Shown: one piece after another, positions 60,683 to 64,000 of the stretch | Layout: each line of letters opens with the position of its first letter | How positions within the stretch are numbered: the first letter of the stretch is position 1 | DNA from: Fen-178 sp963722575 | GTDB taxonomy: Bacteria > Acidobacteriota > Terriglobia > Bryobacterales > Bryobacteraceae | Direction: 5' to 3' | Assembly: GCA_963722575.1 (NCBI GenBank) | Contig: CAVRNR010000003.1 | Location: 62,001 to 126,000 of the forward strand | DNA: 64,000 bases | The notes under the pieces: generated by a model | Databases searched by the model: none | What the model saw: only the letters and a program-made list of their open reading frames with translations | Told to the model about the DNA's origin: nothing | Position numbers and translations under genes: made by a program

Positions 60683-62125
60683 ATGGATATCGCCATCCCC
60701 TCTCTGACTATCGGCAGCGTGAGAGAAGGCCTGCTCTCGCGCCGCTTCACCGCCGCCGAACTGGCCGCCGAAGCCCTGCGCTACGCCCAGGCCGAGAACC
60801 CCAAGACCGATGCGTATCTCCACTTTTCGCCCGAGCGCGCGCTGGCCGCGGCGAAACGCGTGGATGAGCAGCTCGCCCGCGGCGAAGATCCCGGACCGCT
60901 GGCCGGCGTCCCCGTGGCGGTCAAGGACGTCATCCTCACCCAGGGCGTCCGCACCACGTGCGGCTCGAAGCTCCTGGCCAACTACATTCCGCCGTATGAT
61001 GCCACCGCCGTGGTGCGGCTGGAGCAGGCCGGCGGCATCATCATCGGCAAGACCAATTGCGACGAATTCGCCATGGGATCCTCCACCGAGAACTCGGCCT
61101 TCGGCCCGGTGCGCAACCCGGTGGCGCCCGACCGCGTGCCCGGAGGTTCGAGCGGCGGCTCGGCGGCCGTGGTCGCGCAGGGCACGGCAGTTGTGGCGCT
61201 CGGCTCCGATACCGGCGGCTCCATCCGCCAGCCGGCCTCGTTCTGCGGCGTGGTGGGCGTGACCCCCACCTACGGCCGCGTTTCACGCTACGGCCTCACG
61301 GCGTTCGCCAGCTCGCTCGACCACATCGGCCCCTTCAGCCGCTCGGTGACAGATTCCGCGATACTTCTGCGCGTGATCGCCGGCCGGGATTTCCGCGACT
61401 CCACCTCGGCCGATGCCCCCGTGCCGGAATACGCGGCCCTGCTCGACGGAAACGTAAAAGGCTTGAAGCTTGGACTGCCCCGCGAGTATCTAAAAGAATT
61501 GATGGGCGAAACCGGCGACCTGATCTCGCGCGGCGTGGACACGCTTCAAAGTCTGGGCTGCCAGGTCCGTGAAATCAGTTTGCCCTCGACCGATTACGCC
61601 ATCGCGTGCTATTACATCATCTGCACGGCCGAGGCCAGCGCCAACCTGGCCCGGTACGACGGAGTGCGGTATACCTTTCGCTCGGAGATGTCGGACACGC
61701 TTTCGGACATGTATCGCAATACCCGCGGCGAGGGGTTTGGCGCCGAGTGCAAACGCCGCATCATGCTGGGAACCTACGTGCTCAGCTCGGGCTATTACGA
61801 CGCGTACTATTTGAAGGCGCAGAAAGTGCGTGCGCTCGTCGCGCGCGATTTTGCGAATGCGTTTCAGGAGGTGGATGCCATCGTGGCGCCGGTCTCCCCG
61901 TTCCCGGCATTCAAGCTGGGCGAGAAAGTCGACGACCCGCTGGCCATGTACCTCTCGGATATTTACACCATCACCGGCAGTTTGGCGGGCATTCCGTGCA
62001 TGAGCGTGCCGTGCGGAACCACCGCCGGGGGGTTGCCGGTAGGATTGCAGATTTTAACCAGGCATTTCGATGAGACCACGATGTTCCGGCTCGCCCATGC
62101 CTTCGAACAAGCTCAGAGGGGATAA
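60683..62125 (+). CDS. gatA: Asp-tRNA(Asn)/Glu-tRNA(Gln) amidotransferase subunit A
   Basis: 480 residues, amidase-signature enzyme that releases ammonia from glutamine for the transamidation. The Ser-cisSer-Lys triad is visible: K81 in VAVKDVILTQG, S156 in PGGSSGGSAAVVAQG and S180 in GSDTGGSIRQPA. The glutamine-binding segment MGSSTENSAFGPVRNP and the C-terminal PVSPFPAFKLGEK and GTTAGGLPVGLQIL are as in other GatA. Directly follows gatC. The stop is a TAA that also begins the AAAAGGAG ribosome-binding site of the next gene. Confidence 0.96.
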   Translation: MDIAIPSLTIGSVREGLLSRRFTAAELAAEALRYAQAENPKTDAYLHFSPERALAAAKRVDEQLARGEDPGPLAGVPVAVKDVILTQGVRTTCGSKLLANYIPPYDATAVVRLEQAGGIIIGKTNCDEFAMGSSTENSAFGPVRNPVAPDRVPGGSSGGSAAVVAQGTAVVALGSDTGGSIRQPASFCGVVGVTPTYGRVSRYGLTAFASSLDHIGPFSRSVTDSAILLRVIAGRDFRDSTSADAPVPEYAALLDGNVKGLKLGLPREYLKELMGETGDLISRGVDTLQSLGCQVREISLPSTDYAIACYYIICTAEASANLARYDGVRYTFRSEMSDTLSDMYRNTRGEGFGAECKRRIMLGTYVLSSGYYDAYYLKAQKVRALVARDFANAFQEVDAIVAPVSPFPAFKLGEKVDDPLAMYLSDIYTITGSLAGIPCMSVPCGTTAGGLPVGLQILTRHFDETTMFRLAHAFEQAQRG

Positions 62126-62137
62126 AAGGAGATCGCT

Positions 62138-62749
62138 ATGTCTTTCACACTTCCACAGGTGGGGTATGCCTTCGATGCGCTGGAGCCCTACATCGACAAA
62201 ATGACGATGGAGATCCACCACGGCAAGCACCATAACGCGTATGTCACGAACCTGAACAAAGCGCTGGAATCGGCCCCCGCCCTGGCGGGCAAGACCGTCG
62301 AGGAACTGCTGGCCTCGAACTGCGCCATCGTTCCCGAGAACATCCGCACCGCGGTGCGCAACAACGGCGGCGGCCACATCAACCATTCCATGTTCTGGAA
62401 GATCATGGGGCCGGGAGCCGGAGGCGCGCCGGTGGGCAATTTGGCCCAAGCCATCGTCGGGACTTTCGGCAGCTTCGAGAGTTTCAAGGAGAAGTTCAAC
62501 CAGGCCGCCGCCACCCGCTTCGGTTCCGGCTGGGCGTGGCTGCTGCGATCCGGCGGGAAACTCGAGATCTCTTCCACCGCCAACCAGGACAGCCCCGTGA
62601 TGGAGGGCAAGTGCGCCGTCATGGGCCTGGACGTGTGGGAGCACGCCTACTACCTGAAGTATCAGAACCGCCGCCCGGACTACATTTCCGCGTGGTGGAA
62701 CGTGGTGAACTGGAAAGCCATCGAAGACCGCTTCAACGCGGGCAAGTAG
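62138..62749 (+). CDS. sodB: superoxide dismutase, Fe/Mn family
   Basis: 203 residues. Metal ligands: His27 in KMTMEIHHGKHHNAYV, His in GGHINHSMFWKIM, and Asp/His in GLDVWEHAYYLKYQN. The GGGAPVGNLAQ loop and SGWAWLLRSGGKLEIS are the usual landmarks. Iron or manganese preference cannot be settled from sequence; the AMGLD/QDS context (STANQDSPV) leans to Mn or cambialistic forms. AAAAGGAG lies just ahead of the ATG, 12 bases behind gatA. It overlaps the end of the RAYT gene by 17 bases on the other strand. Confidence 0.94.
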   Translation: MSFTLPQVGYAFDALEPYIDKMTMEIHHGKHHNAYVTNLNKALESAPALAGKTVEELLASNCAIVPENIRTAVRNNGGGHINHSMFWKIMGPGAGGAPVGNLAQAIVGTFGSFESFKEKFNQAAATRFGSGWAWLLRSGGKLEISSTANQDSPVMEGKCAVMGLDVWEHAYYLKYQNRRPDYISAWWNVVNWKAIEDRFNAGK

Positions 62750-63344
62750 CCGCTTGGCTGTGGGGCAGATTTTCAATCTGCGGCCGATTTGGGGCGCCCT
62801 CTGGGCCCGGCCCGGCGCTGGACCATAGAAACTCCTCTGGCGCCGCCACCATCCCGCACTTCACCGGATTCATCTCGATGTAGCCGGCAATCCGCTGAAA
62901 CTCGGCCTCGTTGCGGACCAGCCGATCGTGGCTCTCGTCCTGCCAGAACGGCTGCCCGGTGAGACCCAGAATCCGGTTGCCTTCCCTCGCCGTGAATCTC
63001 TTGAGCGATTGCGTCACCTTGAAAACCTCCACCAGCGGAGTCATCAGGAGATGAACGTGGTTCGGCATCACGACATAAGAACGAAGTTGGCAGTGCCGCA
63101 TGTCCCATTCTTCATAATGGATGGCTTTGACTACCATCCTGGCGAACTCCGGCCGGCGAAGGTACAGCGGACCAGTGCGAGTGGTGTCGAGAAGGCGGTC
63201 CATGGCCAGGAAGGCTTGGCCGGAGGTGGTTGCCGCGGGGAAGGCGCGGTTCGCCGGAAGGCTGCCATGCAGGCGCCAGGTGAGAAAGACGGGCTGTCCG
63301 ATGGAGTGGTAGTGCGGCAAGCGGCGACTGTGGAAAGTGGGCAC
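62733..63344 (-). CDS. REP-associated tyrosine transposase (RAYT, Y1_Tnp/IS200-like)
   Basis: About 203 residues from the GTG at 63344 (MPTFHSRRLPHYHSIGQPVF); the frame is open for another 24 codons upstream through the flanking repeat. It is a single-domain HUH-type nuclease. The metal-binding His pair is in RSYVVMPNHVHLLMTPL, the strand QPVFLTWRLHGSLPAN is typical, and the catalytic tyrosine is in RIAGYIEMNPVKCGMV. The fourth segment GQPFWQDESHDRLVRNEAEF also belongs to the RAYT subgroup. RAYTs nick DNA at the foot of REP hairpins (5' GTAG/GTGG in known cases). The gene is flanked by two outward-facing GTGG hairpins (62760-62781 and 63393-63416). The C-terminus reads through one of them. 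Confidence 0.85.
   Translation of the reverse strand: MPTFHSRRLPHYHSIGQPVFLTWRLHGSLPANRAFPAATTSGQAFLAMDRLLDTTRTGPLYLRRPEFARMVVKAIHYEEWDMRHCQLRSYVVMPNHVHLLMTPLVEVFKVTQSLKRFTAREGNRILGLTGQPFWQDESHDRLVRNEAEFQRIAGYIEMNPVKCGMVAAPEEFLWSSAGPGPEGAPNRPQIENLPHSQAATCPR
62760..62781 (+). repeat. REP-like hairpin flanking the RAYT gene, left
   Basis: GTGG followed by GGCAGATT-TTC-AATCTGC. Head faces outward (left). It overlaps the 3' end of the RAYT frame and lies 11 bases behind the sodB stop. A copy of the 18-base word (GGGGCGCCCTCTGGGCCC) follows at 62791-62808. Confidence 0.85.
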
Positions 63345-63390
63345 GAAGAGAGAGTGGGCGGTGAGGGGGAAGTTTCTCAGCAAAGTCGGC

Positions 63391-63416
63391 AGGCAGATTA
63401 CAAATCTGCCCCACAA
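63391..63416 (-). repeat. REP-like hairpin flanking the RAYT gene, right
   Basis: On the minus strand GTGG followed by GGCAGATT-TGT-AATCTGCC, in inverted orientation to the left copy, with the head outward. The two delimit a unit of about 655 bases. Confidence 0.85.
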
Positions 63417-63429
63417 CTAGACAGCACAA

Positions 63430-64000
63430 CTAAACAGCAGGACTAATCACCAGTAGAGCCCAGGTTCTTTTTTGCCGGACCTCGCGCGCGAGGGGCAGCG
63501 CCGCCTTCACCTGCTCCACTTCCTGAAGATCGAAACCGCTCGCCAGCAGTACGCCGCCGGGGCGCAGCACGCGCACCAGGTCCGGCGCAAGCGCCGTGAT
63601 GGCCTCCGGGCTGATGTTCGCCACCACCAGGTCGCATGAGCCGGACGCCACGGCGTCCACTGATCCGACAAATCCATCGCCCGCAATCTCCACCGCTACC
63701 GGGTCCGTATCGCATGCGTAAACCTTCCCCGCCCCCAGCAGCTTGGCCGCACGCGCCAGAATGCCCGATCCGGTGCCCACGTCCAGCACCCGCATGCCGG
63801 GCTTCAGAAACTCCTCCAGCGCCTCGATGCACAATTGCGTGGTTTCGTGAACGCCCGTGCCAAACGCCATCCCCGGATTGACGGCGATGCGGAACCGTCC
63901 CGGAGGCGCGGCGTCGTCGCGCCATTCGGGCACCAGAAAGAACCGTGCGCCCACCTCCATCGGCTGAAGCAGGTCGCGCGCCGATTGCACCCAGTCGCGC
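63430..64000 (-). CDS. prmA: ribosomal protein L11 methyltransferase PrmA, 5' end outside window
   Basis: 190 residues visible, continuing past base 64000 (the codons before MQSARDLLQP read RDWV in frame), so the N-terminal domain that binds L11 is missing from the window. The methyltransferase domain has the PrmA signature FRIAVNPGMAFGTGVHETTQ, motif I in MRVLDVGTGSGILARAAKLL, acidic residue in VYACDTDPVAVEIA and the post-I strand DLVVANISPEAITAL (the N-I/L-x motif). It trimethylates lysines of ribosomal protein L11. It ends 14 bases from the right RAYT repeat. Confidence 0.93.
   Translation of the reverse strand, partial: RDWVQSARDLLQPMEVGARFFLVPEWRDDAAPPGRFRIAVNPGMAFGTGVHETTQLCIEALEEFLKPGMRVLDVGTGSGILARAAKLLGAGKVYACDTDPVAVEIAGDGFVGSVDAVASGSCDLVVANISPEAITALAPDLVRVLRPGGVLLASGFDLQEVEQVKAALPLAREVRQKRTWALLVISPAV

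Overview
The window reads as a chromosomal segment of a GC-rich Acidobacteriota bacterium, most likely from the Solibacter/Bryobacter branch. The evidence is indirect but consistent. The sedolisin-type peptidase at 47279-51355 ends in the C-terminal domain described from Solibacter (TIGR03437, recognised from memory). There is a CarboxypepD-regulatory TonB-dependent receptor of the Oar type, Tat-exported Gfo/Idh/MocA and DUF362 proteins, an S46 peptidase, DUF2934, and a hybrid two-component sensor with a Reg_prop propeller. I see no rRNA, tRNA, CRISPR array or replication origin.

Layout. 1-2162: an MmeI-like restriction-modification gene interrupted by an in-frame stop, and a frameshifted Gfo/Idh oxidoreductase. 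2202-11796: a SAM methyltransferase, a GH51 arabinofuranosidase, a DUF362 protein, a metallo-beta-lactamase-fold protein, a beta-propeller, a degenerate receiver, an SH3-type lipoprotein and an FG-GAP protein. 11911-21246: an orphan minimal nucleotidyltransferase, an acyl-CoA synthetase, RmuC, a GH2 enzyme and a PEGA-domain membrane protein. 21247-21972: palindromic repeats and two decayed gene fragments. 21973-31787: the giant hybrid histidine kinase, a VOC protein, a small cysteine-containing protein, an S46 peptidase, a PilZ protein, an unknown exported protein and a polytopic glycosyltransferase-like protein. 31886-33211: a gene graveyard with a CopG-like antitoxin piece, two pieces of an ISL3-type transposase and a zinc-ribbon piece. 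33212-39121: a full Tol-Pal cluster (tolQ-tolR-tolA/tonB-tolB-pal-cpoB) followed by a DeoC-like gene lacking the Schiff-base lysine. 39402-47192: RecN, a second degenerate receiver, DUF2934, a lipoprotein, a TPR protein, an exported unknown and a receiver-HATPase fusion. 47279-55950: S53 peptidase, dihydroorotate-dehydrogenase-like protein and pyruvate:ferredoxin oxidoreductase on one strand. 56212-64000: Oar-like receptor, Maf, DciA-GatC-GatA, SodB, a REP-associated tyrosine transposase (RAYT) and PrmA, which runs off the end.

The most striking layer lies between the genes. At least six families of short palindromes are scattered over the window. Most share one architecture: a 5' GTAG or GTGG head directly before, or two bases before, a hairpin, usually as inverted pairs. 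That is the known architecture of REP/REPIN elements mobilised by RAYT transposases. The one RAYT gene here (62733-63344) is bracketed by an outward-facing pair of exactly this type. Several genes terminate at the TAG inside a GTAG head, and an 18-base GC-rich word recurs both in these repeats and inside proline-rich coding regions. Three separate receiver-domain proteins have lost the phosphoacceptor aspartate.

All family names come from reading translated sequence and recalled motifs. No database search was run.
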